Of a DNA stretch of 64,000 nucleotides, positions 23,978-36,228 are shown one piece after another. The stretch lies in contig JASANG010004111.1 of NCBI GenBank assembly GCA_030248215.1, forward strand, positions 49,299 to 113,298. Direction: 5' to 3'. Origin of the DNA: Enoplolaimus lenunculus. Its lineage: Eukaryota; Nematoda; Enoplea; Enoplida; Thoracostomopsidae. Made by a program: the position numbers and the translations under genes. The notes beneath the pieces are model-generated. The model did no database searches. It had not been told where the DNA came from and saw nothing but the letters and a program-made list of their open reading frames with translations. The number at the start of each line of letters is the position of its first letter. The first letter of the stretch is position 1.

Positions 23978-26900
23978 GTAAGTCTTTGCTTTTTGATTTC
24001 ACTAAACTTCCTTTTGAACATTGTTCTGAATAGACCTGAAATCATTGTAAAAATACTGAGGTATTTTGTTGAACATTTTAAAGTTATGGCTCATTGGTTG
24101 AAAAGTTGCTTTTGCTCGAAACTGCTGATAGACTATAATATATGTTCTGGTCAGTAACGTTGTGATTGATAAAATTCTTCAAATAAGGTTCAATATGTTT
24201 GCTGAGACATAATTGTAAATGTCGTAAACAAAATATACTGGGCAATTGTTGTGAACCGACAGACTAGAAACCAGGGCTGGCCGGTCTCGGCAAATCTCGG
24301 GATTTGGCTGGTCTCGGTCTCCCTTTTTGTCAGTCTCGGTGTTTGGCAAACCGAGACCAAAGCGGTAAAAAAGAGATAAACAATCACAAAAATTTTCCTT
24401 GGATCGCAGGTTTGGCCCACAAGTTCTTGCACATTTCGCCTACCAACACAGACAGCAATCGATGGTGGAGCACCGCTACCTGGTTATTCAGCGATTTGAG
24501 AAACAGAATGACCCCTCCGGTTACCCAAAATTTTATTTTTGAAAGGAAACACAATTACTTTGTTTTTATTGTGGCAAAGCACAAATAGTTGCATTTTCGC
24601 ATTTAAAACATTTATGGCATCGTGTAAAAAAATTGTCATCCGCATTTACAACGTCTACGCTGTGTTAAAAAATTCTCCAGTCTGATTTGCCCGGGATCAA
24701 AAACAACACTATAGCTTTGCGTTACGGTTGTACTGAGGGTGTTTTGAGACAGTGGGATATGTCACGAGCCTTTTCGAAGAATATGGGACATTAGCCAAGT
24801 GAAAAATAAAGTAAAAAATATAGTTTGGCGTCCATTTATTTGTTTAATTGTATGAAACAGCAATTCAGAGCCGATAAAATTATTCGAATTACAAAAATCA
24901 TTTTAATTTTGGGTAACGGTTAAAATTGGCCCAGAATACCGCCCATCCCTTCTGGAAACGTAAGTTCAACCGGAATTGAAGCCTTCGGTTTAAAATTGGG
25001 TTGAAAATCTCAGCAGGGAAAATATTTACGGATTAAAACTGTTTTAAGCGAAATTGACGTATAACCTGTACACTGAGCGCATTTATACAAAATTGAATTT
25101 TAGTCATTTGTATTTTAGACGTACAACGGAGGATCGAGATTTGATCGCGAAACTCATTGTTCAAATGTTGCATTATTTGATAACTCAGTATCTTCACGGA
25201 ATTTGTTATCAGAAAATTTGTCCAATACTTCGCACGCCAGTCAAAAAGCATATATGCTGGTCGGTAGCCAAACTGAAGAAAGGTATAATCGTTTATTGCT
25301 TTATATTTTGGATTCTTTGTTTAGATTCAACTGGTAGATTTGGTTCATTTAATTCAAATTTTTGGTATTGGCAGCGGCAGCGAGACTTAGCTTCAGAGTT
25401 CGTTATATTTAATTTGGAGCTGACTTATCGTAAACTGAGTTCAAAGATGTGTAGCTTGCTCTGATTCTGGTTTTTGTTGCTTTAAGTTAAATTGTATCAA
25501 TCTACCGGGACTAGAAAGTCAAAAAGTCCTTAATTAGGATTTTACTCCCGGAATTCGATTTTTAGAGCAAAACCTACGGTTGATACGTGTAGCATTTTGT
25601 AACTCAACAGGTATACTCCATCGTCACCAACATTTCACAATCACTCGACATTGAGTGCCGCTGGCGGTGCTCAGTTACAGCCGGCTATAGACAACAGCAA
25701 CAACGACACGTCGCGAAACCACTCAATCGGACCGGGTAGCCATTCGCTCCAGGCTGTGGCGGCGTCAAATATTGCGCGACCTCTGCCTTCCGCAGCTATG
25801 ATTGCTAGTACAACGCCGGCTATGACAGTTGACGATGGCGGAAGTGGCTGCTATGACAATGATTCGTTTGATGCGGAGATTAGGCTACATAAATCGCCGC
25901 CGCGATTGGCGACGAAGAAGGTAATATTGCTACAAAATCGTTGATCTCTGTTTTGTGGGTGTGGGTTCTACAACTCGGAGCCGGTCGAAAATTATGAGAA
26001 AGACTGGCCATTTCTCGATAGGGACAGCTTCAAGCAAAAACAAATAGAACCATGCCTGCGCAGTTCTCCGGTGGCTCTGGTTACCTGCGTGTCTTACGGC
26101 TGGATGCTAGATGAAAATTCGGAGCAGAGCTTTTAGTTTGTTGACAAAAAAGGCACTTTTGAGGAAACTTACGGATAGCCGTCTAAGCCACACCTCACCG
26201 CTTAAATGAGGGTGTCTTCGTTGTTAACACACCCTAACAAATGACTGAGTAGATTAATAAAACTGGAGTAATTTAGAGTTGGATAGTTATGTATCAAAAG
26301 AAAAAGAGTAATCGAATAAATTGTCTTGACTTAAATGTCTTAAATTTAAGACTTTGTTTTACGAACAATTCAGAAAAAATATTTCTGAAATATCAGACAA
26401 ACATTTCTGAAATGTAAGACGAACATGTCTTAATTAAGACACTGAGATTTGCCATGGAAACCTACTTCAAAACTGGGGTCTAAAGCTAAACTCAATAGTC
26501 TAATCTTACAACCTAAGACACGTCCAAGAAGTAAACTTAGGTTGGGGGAGCCTGAGCTCAACCCGAAATATTTTTTAAAACCGATTACTTATATACACGC
26601 TTAAGAATATAAACGGAGCAACTTTTTTACACATAAAAAATAAAATTATTTCTTGAATATAACACAACTATTTCTTGAAAGAAAGAAGCTTTTGTCTTAT
26701 AAATTGGCAATAGCAATTTTTTGAATATAAGACATTTATGTGTTAGCCATTTAAGAAACGAATTTCCGAGATGTTTAAGGCTATTGATGTCTGAAATACA
26801 AGACATTTGTGTCTTGAAAATAAAGAAGGTGAGAGTCTTTAACTTTTAGGACAATTTATTTTGTGTGTAGATAAGATACACAAATAATCTCATTCTGGAA

Positions 26901-29900
26901 CTTCAATTCTATTGAATGCTACGTCCAAAAACTACGCGTACGGCCTGCTAATTTTATAATATTTATTACTAGTTTGTTTTTTAAGCTTAGCGTTATACTT
27001 CTTGAAAGTTTCAAATTTTGGGTGTGGTCCCGCACGGAGATGGACGGTGACAGACAGCTCCGCACGACAAGTATATAGGAACCTAAGCTGTTTTAGCTAG
27101 CGTCGCAACGGTACATTGCCCCTGTGTCAGCGGTAGGTGGTAGCGGTGCTGGCAGTACACCATCATCTGTATTTGCTCCATTGACCCAAAACCAATGTTG
27201 TCCTACCGTTGTTCCTACGTCCCAACAAACATCTGCCGAAGGTGCGTCAAGACTGCGGAGAAGTACTCGACTGTCAACGAAATTGTCTTCTGTCAAGGTG
27301 ATTTTTGTGATTTCTGTTGATTATTTCCGGTTATGGAACTAGAAAGGCATGGGATATGGTGTCTGAAACTTATTTAAACTTCTCTAAAGCAAACTTTTGA
27401 TCTGGGGCCTTTTTATAAAATTGAAGTTAAATTGCATATTTATTCTACTGTGATTTGCGAATGTCGAGTTAAAGTACGGAAAATTAAATGCAGTAATGAA
27501 ACATTAAATTTAGAAGTCTCTTTATAAACTGAATTCTAAATTGTGCAAGCAGTAGCATAAGTTCATATTGATACATTGTTTTTGTGTAATCATGTGAGTA
27601 ATTTTGATAATGTTGGTGCCATTAAAAGTCTTTTTGTAGCATTGATGTTTTTGTTAAAACTGTTTGTTGTTGTTGTTGTTGTTGTTCTTGATGTTGTTGT
27701 TGCTTGAATTTTCAGGAAAATACCAAAATCACAACACGCACTGGCGGCAGCAGTAGCAATCTTGCATCTCGTAAATCTAACATAAGTGTTACTGCAGCGT
27801 CTAGTCACAACGCAGTAAGTAATGTAGCCAGTGGTGGAAGTATAAGCGATATAGCGCCGTCTGCTACAACGCTACGTGGGGGCCTTCGTAAGAAATCTTC
27901 TAGCCAAGCTATTACTCGCCGGGCAGATGCAGCAAAACGCGGTGTTAGCGATAATTTGGTGTCCAACGTTAGGGGGGTCGCTGACCAAGATCGAGAATGC
28001 ATTGAACACAATAGGAATCGGAAACCGGTAGGGACAGCGGTATTGAAATCAACAACGAGACGAAAAATTAATATGGCTATGGCCACTGCAGCTGCTGGAC
28101 AAACAGGAAATGCAGCTTCGATGGCTGTAGACGATATGAATGCGCGGAATTTGGTACCAGTTACAGTTGGGAACGGCCAGGTGAGAGCTTCTGGGGTGGC
28201 AGGAGTGCCCATAGTAGCAAGTGAAGGGGCTCTAGTAAATGGTTGGATATCACGGAGTAGGCATACAGCGGCCTTGGCAGCTCAAAATATTGATGTTAAG
28301 GCGGCGTTTGCTGGTGCATCGAGTGTTGCGGGGCAGATGGGAATAACAAAGCAATCATGTGCTTCAGAACTAAGCAGTTCAAGGGGTACCGGAGGGAAAG
28401 CGGTGATGATTAATTGTGGAAATTTAATACGGAGCCCCGAAGGATTCATGGGCACGGCTGGTTTTACAGACGGTCGCCCGGGGACGAAGGAAGATTACAG
28501 TGCTGGTGGTTTGGCACCACAGCCCACTGAGCATAAATCAACCGAAACAGACTGGGTAACGGTCCGTCATACAGCGCTGCAATGTGACTCAAAAGATATT
28601 GACGCTTGTTTAGATAATCTCTCACCGTTTGGCCTAGCGTCGTTAGGGAAGAAAGAAATCCAGAGCTTAAGTAAGTCACGTTAGCGTAAAAATTACCAGT
28701 ATGTATACTACTACTCATTCTACTCATTCTCTTAGGCAAGAGTAGACAACTGAGTACATTACATTCTAAGTAGAAAAGAAAGTACCCAGTGCGGGTTGTG
28801 TATTTGACCGGCCTCTTTTCATTTATGGAAGGGGTGTAAATTTTTGAACCGAAATCCCAACGATGCTCAGCATTTATTCTTAAAAATTCACATGTTTATA
28901 AATGTGCTATACATGCTATATTCGCCCGGCCTCTCCTCATTTATGGATGGGGTGTAAATTTTAAACCGAAATTCCAACGATTATACACGTATTATACGTG
29001 CGACGTCGACCTACAGAATTGATGGAGGAGGAGCGGAAACACAGTGCGTGTTGGTACATTTTGTACTGTGCAAATGCTACCTAGTTGCGTACTCTTGTCT
29101 AAGAGTGATCATCCTCTCTTGCTTATTACTACTAAGAGTGTAATATAATCATAGAGTGTGCATATAATCACAGAGTGTGGCATTTCGCCGCACCTAAAGC
29201 ACCAGCACAAAGTATCTCGCGGTCCGATCTTGAGTTTACCACCATCACAAATTCATGGGAGTTACACTGTGTATTTCTACTATATTCATCAAACATAATG
29301 GCGCACCCATCGGTCTGCCCAGCTTGTATGTACACGATACGTTAAACGTGACAAACATGACCGCTTAATTGAGGTCGAGGCTCTTCGCATTTGGAACCAC
29401 GTGATGCTTCATGCTTATAATTCAGACTGTGGTGGGCGATGTGTCACACTCTATGATTAATACACTCTTGCTGTTACTAACATAGAGGCACTGAACCTAC
29501 GGTTGACTGATTCAGAATCCGACCCTTGATTTTGAAAATTATTTTCATTTAGATAAAAGTATTGCGTAAAAGTAAACGGTATCCGTTTATGAACTTGGCT
29601 TAACAGAAGTATCCGAATCTTCAACTTTTGCTTTTTTTGAAACCGAATCGAACTTGTATTGCCACCCTCACTACCATGTCACATTTTTCGTGTTTCGGTT
29701 GCTGAAACAGTGATTCGTGAATATCAGGGTGCAACCGGAATTACAATTTACCGGAACCGGAACCGGAATTTGAAAATTTTACCTGGACCGGAACCGGAAA
29801 ATGAAAAATGCATTTCACCAAAAATTTCATTTTAATCTTATTTTTTGCTCTATTATTTCTGAAATAACCTTAGTCGAACATAGGTATTTATTTTATTTGT

Positions 29901-32900
29901 TGTATTTTAGATTTTCATCATCGACTGAAGTGAAATCCACCATCAATGGCTTATATTCGGAGTACAAGTGGCTTTCAAAAGAGATTCTTAAAAATTAGCA
30001 AAGTTAAGAAAACGGCCAAATTATAATACCGGAATTTTTAAATCCGGTAAAAATTTACCGGAACCGGAACCGGAAGGTGAAAAAATGCCGGAACCGGAAC
30101 CGGAATTCCGGTTGCACCCTGGTGAATATATATTCGAGACGATACGTACCTGCAATGGTCATCGTTAATAAATATTTTTAATAATTTGTTTTGAATTAGA
30201 TATGATATTCTTCTATCGTGTCACATTGCTAATAGAAGAAGTATGATTCTTCGGAATAAAATTTAAATCACAATTTAGAACGCGGTTACTAAACTAGCTT
30301 GTAATTCTAATGATTGCATCCTAAACTGTTATGTGTGTATACTTCATATATGGTTTTAAGATATGTTTTTGACATTGTTGCGCACAGTCGCACGCGTGGA
30401 GCGTCATCTTATTTGGTATGAGTGTGATCGTGCTCTAAGCCGAGTCAGTGAGTTGCCCTATGAATTGATTGAGTCCCCATGGTCGTTGTATGCTGCTGGG
30501 CGAGCACATTTTGAACTTGCGAATTACGACAAGGTACAGTTCAGTGTCGCTAAGAGTAATTTTGATTCGAATTGTGTTTTATCAGTTACATAATCGAAAT
30601 TTAACTGATTATTGAGTTACAGTTTTGGATATTTGACGGTACTGAGGTAGCCGAAATTACTGTAATTGATTTTTTCGCTAGAAAAGAGAAATAAATCCAC
30701 AATTTGAGGCGGTTGTGATTTAAATAACATGGACGATCGTTTCAGGCTGCGGTGTATTTTTATCGCTTACGTGAACGCGCACCATACAGTATTCGTGGAA
30801 TGGACTACTACAGTACGGCTTTGTGGTTTTTGAGCAAAGATGTCGCATTATCAGCGTTGGCTCAAGATTTAGTCAGCCAGTTTCGATATGAACCTGAAGT
30901 AAATATTGGGGGTTTGAACTTGTATGATTAAATCTAAAACGCCGAATTAAACCATTTGGGCGATTATGAGTTATAGCTTACATCCACATTACATTACAGC
31001 TTCCGCTGATTACCAAAATGTGACTACAATTAAAACCTATAACGTTTACCTTTAAACGAATAACAAAATTTAAACTTAAAATTCAGTTCCATATGGCCAA
31101 GCAGTGATGTTAGCCCCACAATTTTTGAAATATAGCACGATCTTTGGTTCACAGTATCCTTACTGCAGTGACAACGACACTACATAGAATATTGTTTAAT
31201 TGTCAAAAATCTGGGTCCTGTTTTTGTGGTTTCATAAGACATAATTTAAAATTTTGAAATAACACATAAAATTAAAGGTAAGCTGATCCAGTGCTCTGAG
31301 AATTGTCAAGCTGCTCTTAGAATATATGAGTTTCCATTAATATCGTAAGTCCTACAACGTTAGTAGATCACTGATACAGTCAGGTATACAAACAGTCTTC
31401 ATACTGAAGCTGTGAACAATACAGACATGCATACTGCAACAAAACTCAAAAGTCACACACATTACTTTTTAGTGCAGTTGACCAGAAGATATTGTATGTA
31501 GAGTTCAGTAGTAGCACACCCAATAAATATGACCAAATTCTACTCTTTAACTTTAAATGAATATAATTTTCGTTTACTATGAATAGCGTTGTACTTGTGG
31601 ATAAAAGAATTTTATTCTCGCGAGCCAATTGATATTTAAAATGCATAAGAATTAATAGAAGTCCGTGACATGAGCTAGTATTCCTAACTATACATAGAAT
31701 GAGAAGCATTTGAGCCAATTCCAATTAATGTGAGCATCTCAACATCGGACCGGTTTAAGATGTGACTGCTGATTTCGGTATTTTTGTACTTCTGGCGGTT
31801 TCTCGTTCCTACTGCACTCGTAGATTGTATTGCTGTTTAGTTTTGATATTTTAGGCGTGGACTGCGGCTGGAAATTGTTTCAGTCTTCAAAACGAACGCG
31901 AAACTGCAGTCCGGTTTTTTGAGCGTGCGGTTCAGGTACATATTTACGGTGTTTAAAAATATGAAAGATGTATTTAACGTTCTGCATGCATTAGCCAAAC
32001 AAACACAGGTGAGATAAATTTGCTATGTTTGGATTCTTATTAAGTTATTGCGAGTCATGACATGTTGCCCTCTAAAACATTTGCAACCCCAATTGTGCTT
32101 TAGAAAGTTATATTGTTTAAATTATTCACCAATTTAGCTCAATTCAAACTATTTGTTTGCGTACAATTTACTCGGTTTTGAGTATTTGGATCTGGAAGAG
32201 TTCGAAAAAAGCCAACAATGTTTTCGTTCGGGCGTTCGCATTGAACCAAGAAATTACAAATCTTGGTAAGGTGCTGTATAATTTTGATTCCGTTTTTCAC
32301 TTTTCAGGTATTTTGTATATTTCTATGCTATGTGTGTCGGCTGAAACGTGTAGGGTCTTTAACAGTATATCGACTACCATTTGGTATTGATACGCCATCT
32401 TGCTTTAGTCTTATATACCAGTCCTGGTGGGACTACATTTATTGAACGAAGCTCGAACACACGTAAGCAATTAAGGTAATATGCAAATTAGTTATTAGCT
32501 AACTATTCAATTATCGGTTTTGGAGATTTGTAAACAATTTATTTAGATTCCTCGCACCTAAAAACTCTTTAGTGCTGAAATTATATTGCTTTTCACCTTA
32601 ATAATTAGTGAAATATTGTAAAAAGTCCTAATTTAGCCTTATAAACTATCGGACGGACAGGCGGACAAACGGACGGACGGACATCCACCTTTCGACCCCC
32701 AAGTACAAAACATAAAACGCTTCGCGAAACTCCAAGCTTTGCTCGGAGGTTTGCTTCGCTCAATAAAACTTGTGCCCATAGCTGCACACATGTGTAACTT
32801 TCCTAAAGTATATATTGTGATTGCAAACAAACTCTTTCACATCATTCATAATCTTAAAATATGCACACTACCGGTAAGAATTCCATAAGAATACAAGACA

Positions 32901-35900
32901 CGATTTACTTTACAAAAGGCTATATAAGTGAATCTGTGTACACAAATTATCTTGTTGAACGACCAGTTGTATATTGTCAAAAACCATTTTTGCTGTTATT
33001 GCTGTGTTAGTTTGTTGGAACGGTACCCAAAATACGTATCGGGGGCGTTATAGCTTTGTACATGTTGAATTACAATAAATTTTTGCTGAGATAGAATTTT
33101 AGCACAAGGTAAGAAGCTTTAGTCTTTGACACTGAAGTAAAATAAAGATTCCAAGCTAAAAACTAATATGCCCTTTTGAACCACCCAAATACCACTAATA
33201 CGCAAGTTTAGATAATATATCCGGATAGCTTCCGGTGCCGGTAAAAATTTACTGTTAGGTTCATATACGTTATAAAATTAATATTCGGCAGGTCCCTAAT
33301 CTTGACTTATTATTTTGATGTAGAAAATATAAGCAGTTCTATAATGTGCCATTTTTTCTTGTTTTAGGTTCGGCATTGGATCATATTATTACAAATTAGG
33401 CAAAATCGATTTGGCAGAAATGAATTATCGAAAAGCCCTCGCGTTCAATCCGAAAAATCCTGTACTTAGCTGTCATATTAGTGTGGTGAGTCGAAACGTT
33501 TGATAAACTTAGCACCAGTCGTTGGATTATAATATGGTTTCTCGTTTTGATTTGCTTTTATGTTGTTGCAACTGTGAAAATAAAGTTAGGTTATTTTCGT
33601 TTACTTTCTATTTTTGTAACTGTCAATGTTTTATGGAGCGAGGATATCACTCTGTCGTGCCTATAGATCTAACTTTTTGTAAAACACTGCGCTATAAAAA
33701 CGTTGTTTTCGTTTAAGAATTCTTTCATGTATAGCCACCCGTCAAGTTATCATCATTTAGTGTTAAAATTCTGTATATTTCGTTGTGCCAACTAAAATAT
33801 CGGGCCTTGAATTTTATGTTATCATACCAGCAATTCCTTGAAAATAATTTTGCTCCCTCAGTTGCTACTATGCTATCATTAAGACGTTCATAATTTTATT
33901 TTGATAAGTCCGTTTGTATGTTTTAATTTAATTAGTAGGGTTCAACTGGCATTCGTGCAAAAATTCAATTCCTGTTCCGGCGGTGAAAAACGCAGGAACC
34001 GAAAGTTTTGCGGTTTCATGGCAAACTGTGAAGAATTAGCTGTAAAACAAAAAGTTCACGTGTCAAAAATTTTGCTGAAACTGTAATTTTTGTCTCAACT
34101 TGTTTTTTATTTGCAGACTGAGATTATTTTAAAGTTTCGACGCATGTTTTTGTTGTTCATGTTTTATTTTCAGTTATAGTCAGTTAGCAGTAATTCGGTG
34201 GTGCAGAGATTGAAATTTCTGTTCTTGTTCCTGTTCCGGTGAACAATTAATGAATTTCCTGCTTCCTATGAAATACAGTTCAAGCGGGAACCCTGTTAAT
34301 TAGTATCTTTGCTAAATATTGAGCGAAGCGAAACTCCAAGCGAAGCTCGGAGTTTCGCGAAGCGTTTTATGTTTTGTACTTGGTGGTCGAAAGGTGGATG
34401 GCCGTCCGTCCGAAAAGAATCTCAGGAACGGCTGAACCGATTTTGATAAACTTTTTGTTTGAAAGCCAATTATCCTGGGGTGTTAACCTCGCATTGGGGT
34501 TTTAAAATTTTAAGCCGTTTATTAGCTACAGGCTAATTTGTATAATTAATTAAGCCTAAATTAGGACTTTCCACAATATTTCACTAATTATTAAAGTTAG
34601 AATCAATGTAATTTTAGCATTAAAGGGTTTTTAGGTGCGAGGAATTTAAATAAATAGTTTACAAACCTCCAAAACCGATAATTGAATAGTTAGCTAATAG
34701 CTAATTTGCATATTAGCTTAATTGACAAGACAAAATTAGGACTTTTGAAATTATTCCAAAAATTATTAGAGTGGCTGAAGGGTTTTTGGGTGCGCGGAAT
34801 CTGAGGAAATTGCTCACAAACCTCCAAAACCGATAAATTAATAGTTAGCTAATAACTAATTTGCATATTACCTTAATTGCTTACGTGTGTTCGAGGTTAG
34901 CTCAATAAATGTAGGCCCACTACGACTGGTTACATTTCAATTTCAGGTTTTACAACGTCAGCATAAACTTGAGTCTGCACTTGCAATAATCAATCGCACA
35001 CTTGTGTCGCATCCGAATCACTCATTATCACAGTTTCGCAAAGCTGAATGTCTGTTTGCTCTTCAACGGTACGATGACGCCCTTGCGTTGCTTGAACAAC
35101 TCAAACAAACGCTGCCTCGCGAATCAAAAGTGTTTTTACTGGCCGGGAAGGTAAGAAATTGACATTGTAGGGTTGGTTGTACTTTAATTAGTTTTTCTTT
35201 TATTCGACTGACTTTTTGAATATGTTTGCCTGAGGGATTTTTGTTTGCTTTTTGGAAATTTTGTATTAAGAATTAAGATATCTAGGTTAAATGGTTTTCT
35301 AACCTATGAGTCGTTTTCTTCTGTATTACTATGTTGCGCAAATGTCATAACACGATCTGAATGAACGTTTTTGTGTTTGTGTTGGTTTAAGGTGCTGAAA
35401 AAGTTGAACAAGAACCATTTAGCGTTAATGCACTTGTCGTGGGCGACTGATCTTGACCCTCGAGGAGGCGTCCACCATCCGATATCGTCTCATGATCAGC
35501 ATGATGAAGAACCTGTTACCGCTTTGGCCACTATGGGTAAGTGTGGCTGTGTGTACCGGGTCATTTTTAATCTGGGAGTAGGTTGTTATCATCAGTAAGT
35601 TTAGCTGAATTGTTGTGTATGTTTTACAGAGTTAGCAGGTATCTGTATGTGTATTCAACTTCGGTTTGCTGTACTGAATGTCTGGTCGATTTTTGTTTCA
35701 AACTAGTTAGAACGAGTTTGTTCTTGAAATTGAAATATTAATAAAATTGTTTAATTTATCAGTTTCATTCTGGGCGCATATCTGTGTGTCTGGTCAGGAC
35801 AACTGTTATGTCCTTTGCGTATATGTTTGAAAATAGTTGAAATGAACCGTTCTTATAAAATTTTAATCGTTTATGATTGTTAGGGTTCAGTCTTCATATA

Positions 35901-36228
35901 ATGATGTAATGTAGTATCATATCTGCTTATTAAGCATGGTGTAACTAAAGTTGGAATCGGTATCGGCACCGGATCGACATCGGCAAAATTTCAAAATAAG
36001 AATCCGTATCAGTATCGGCAAAAATTTTGGTATCAGCAAATCCCTAGTATTCATCATTTTCTTCATATGTATGTTTTATATCTAGTACAACCTGCCATAC
36101 AATTACCTGTGTGGTTTTTAATTGCTCGCTTCAGGGAAACTTGTCGTATTTTAACAATTATAGATTCAGAATATCAGCCGACGTCTGGAAGATCGGTACC
36201 GATGGACAGTAATGACTTCATGTCGTAG
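22296..36228 (+). CDS. CDC27: CDC27/APC3, anaphase-promoting complex TPR subunit (15 exons placed; first exon not found)
   Basis: Homologue of CDC27 (APC3), the TPR subunit of the APC/C ubiquitin ligase that docks the co-activators CDC20 and CDH1. Exons placed: 22296-22443, 22912-23061, 23246-23343, 23886-23977, 25611-25920, 27097-27297, 27716-28670, 30361-30533, 30746-30898, 31855-31935, 32138-32265, 33368-33485, 34947-35150, 35392-35536, 36164-36228. N-terminal TPRs are followed by a long disordered linker, then the conserved C-terminal TPR superhelix and a short tail ending NDFMS before TAG at 36226. About 1007 codons are placed, against 824 residues in human; the excess is in the linker. 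Two gaps remain: roughly the first 40 residues lie in unrecognised exon(s) upstream of 22296, and the phases of 23977 (0) and 25611 (needs 2) do not join, so a small exon or other boundary is missing between them. Confidence 0.95.
22608..22756. mobile_element. Short CAGG..CCTG miniature element, CGAGACC family
   Basis: Begins CAGGAATGGATCG and ends CCTCCCTG, with ACCGAGACCGAG words inside. Flanking 8-mers CATATAAA and CAAATAAG agree at six of eight positions. It sits in the CDC27 intron between 22443 and 22912. A related fragment with GGTCTCGG words begins CAGGGCTGG at 24272. Confidence 0.6.
25611..28670 (+). CDS. CDC27: CDC27 disordered linker exons
   Basis: Exons 25611-25920, 27097-27297 and 27716-28670. 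The first reads YTPSSPTFHNHSTLSAAGG and is Ser/Ala/Gly-rich. The second ends RLRRSTRLSTKLSSVK, matching the RRSSRLF motif of the vertebrate linker. The third opens ENTKITTR, where human has TTKENSKK, and continues for 318 codons of Ala/Ser/Gly/Arg-rich sequence to KKEIQSL. All join in phase 0 and the last leaves phase 1. A GTT-rich tract (27662-27703) sits just before the acceptor of the third exon. Confidence 0.9.
26314..26861. repeat. AAGACA/TGTCTT-rich self-complementary repeat in CDC27 intron
   Basis: The words GTCTTA, TAAGAC and AAGACA recur many times in both orientations between AATAAATTGTCTTGAC (26316) and the complement-like GGACAATTTATT (26849), suggesting a decayed inverted-repeat element. 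Boundaries and class are uncertain. Confidence 0.45.
28809..28982. repeat. Two-copy direct repeat, about 117-bp spacing
   Basis: A segment of about 57 bp from CCGGCCTC to CCAACGAT, including TTTATGGAWGGGGTGTAAAT, occurs at 28809 and again at about 28926 with few differences. It lies just after the longest CDC27 exon, in the intron. Confidence 0.8.
29725..30121. mobile_element. hAT-like miniature element with exact 8-bp target duplication
   Basis: Ends CAGGGTGCAACCGGAATT and AATTCCGGTTGCACCCTG are exact inverted repeats over 18 bases, followed on both sides by CCGGAACCGGAACCGG runs. Both flanks are GTGAATAT (29717-29724 and 30122-30129). Length 397 bp, no transposase. The perfect duplication suggests a fairly recent insertion into the CDC27 intron before exon 30361. 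Confidence 0.92.
30361..35536 (+). CDS. CDC27: CDC27 C-terminal TPR superhelix exons
   Basis: Eight exons in agreeing phase. Recognisable repeats: ESPWSLYAAGRAHFELANYD; GMDYYSTALWFLSKDVALSA; AWTAAGNCFSLQNERETAV plus RFFERAVQ; NYLFAYNLLGFEYLDLEEFE; CFRSGVRIEPRNYKSWFGIG; YYKLGKIDLAEMNYRKALAF plus NPKNPVLSCHISV; ALAIINRTLVSHPN; FRKAECLFALQRYDDALALL; and NKNHLALMHLSWATDLDPRG. Each matches the human order closely (for example CAAGNCFSLQ, AEMHFQKALDINP, LALMNFSWAMDLDPKG). This is the surface that binds co-activator IR tails. Two exons use AAG acceptors (before 30361 and 35392). Confidence 0.97.
32441..32764 (-). mobile_element. Miniature element with ATTGARCGAAGC ends, copy A (minus)
   Basis: Begins ATTGAACGAAGC and ends GCTTCGCTCAAT. 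The interior has GGACGGACGGAC and ACATAAAACGCTTCGCG, and TTATTAGCTAACTATT near the other end. It is the reverse complement of 34318-34906 but shorter. Flanking TTT..AAA and TA leave the target site unclear. Lies in the CDC27 intron upstream of exon 33368. Confidence 0.75.
34318..34906 (+). mobile_element. Miniature element with ATTGAGCGAAGC ends, copy B (plus)
   Basis: Begins ATTGAGCGAAGC and ends TTAGCTCAAT. Near its start a hairpin forms from CGAAACTCC and GGAGTTTCG, followed by the word GGAACGGCTGAACCGATTTT. Near its end an AATAGTTAGCTAATA-containing unit is present twice (about 34640-34740 and 34760-34870). It stops 40 bp before the acceptor of CDC27 exon 34947, so it lies within the branch-point neighbourhood of that exon. 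Confidence 0.75.
35765..36046. mobile_element. TAGGGAT-family miniature element, copy 2
   Basis: The right end reads CAGCAAATCCCTA. The interior shares CATCGGCAAAATTTCAAAATA, TTATAAAATT and GTTTATG.TTGTTA with 1806-2247. The left end is degraded. It lies in the last CDC27 intron. Confidence 0.6.
36164..36228 (+). CDS. CDC27: CDC27 last coding exon
   Basis: The exon after 35536 must enter with two bases to complete GAT. The acceptor ATTATAG at 36163 gives DSEYQPTSGRSVPMDSNDFMS followed by TAG (36226-36228). An acidic, Ser-rich end of this length fits the human C-terminus (TDADD...ESDEF). I saw no AATAAA just downstream, so the cleavage site is not assigned. Confidence 0.75.

Noticed and set aside
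24410-24490. Small CDC27 exon after the acceptor GGATCGCAG (reading VWPTSSCTF..)
   Set aside because: The composition is plausible, but available donors leave phase 1, while the next exon needs phase 2.
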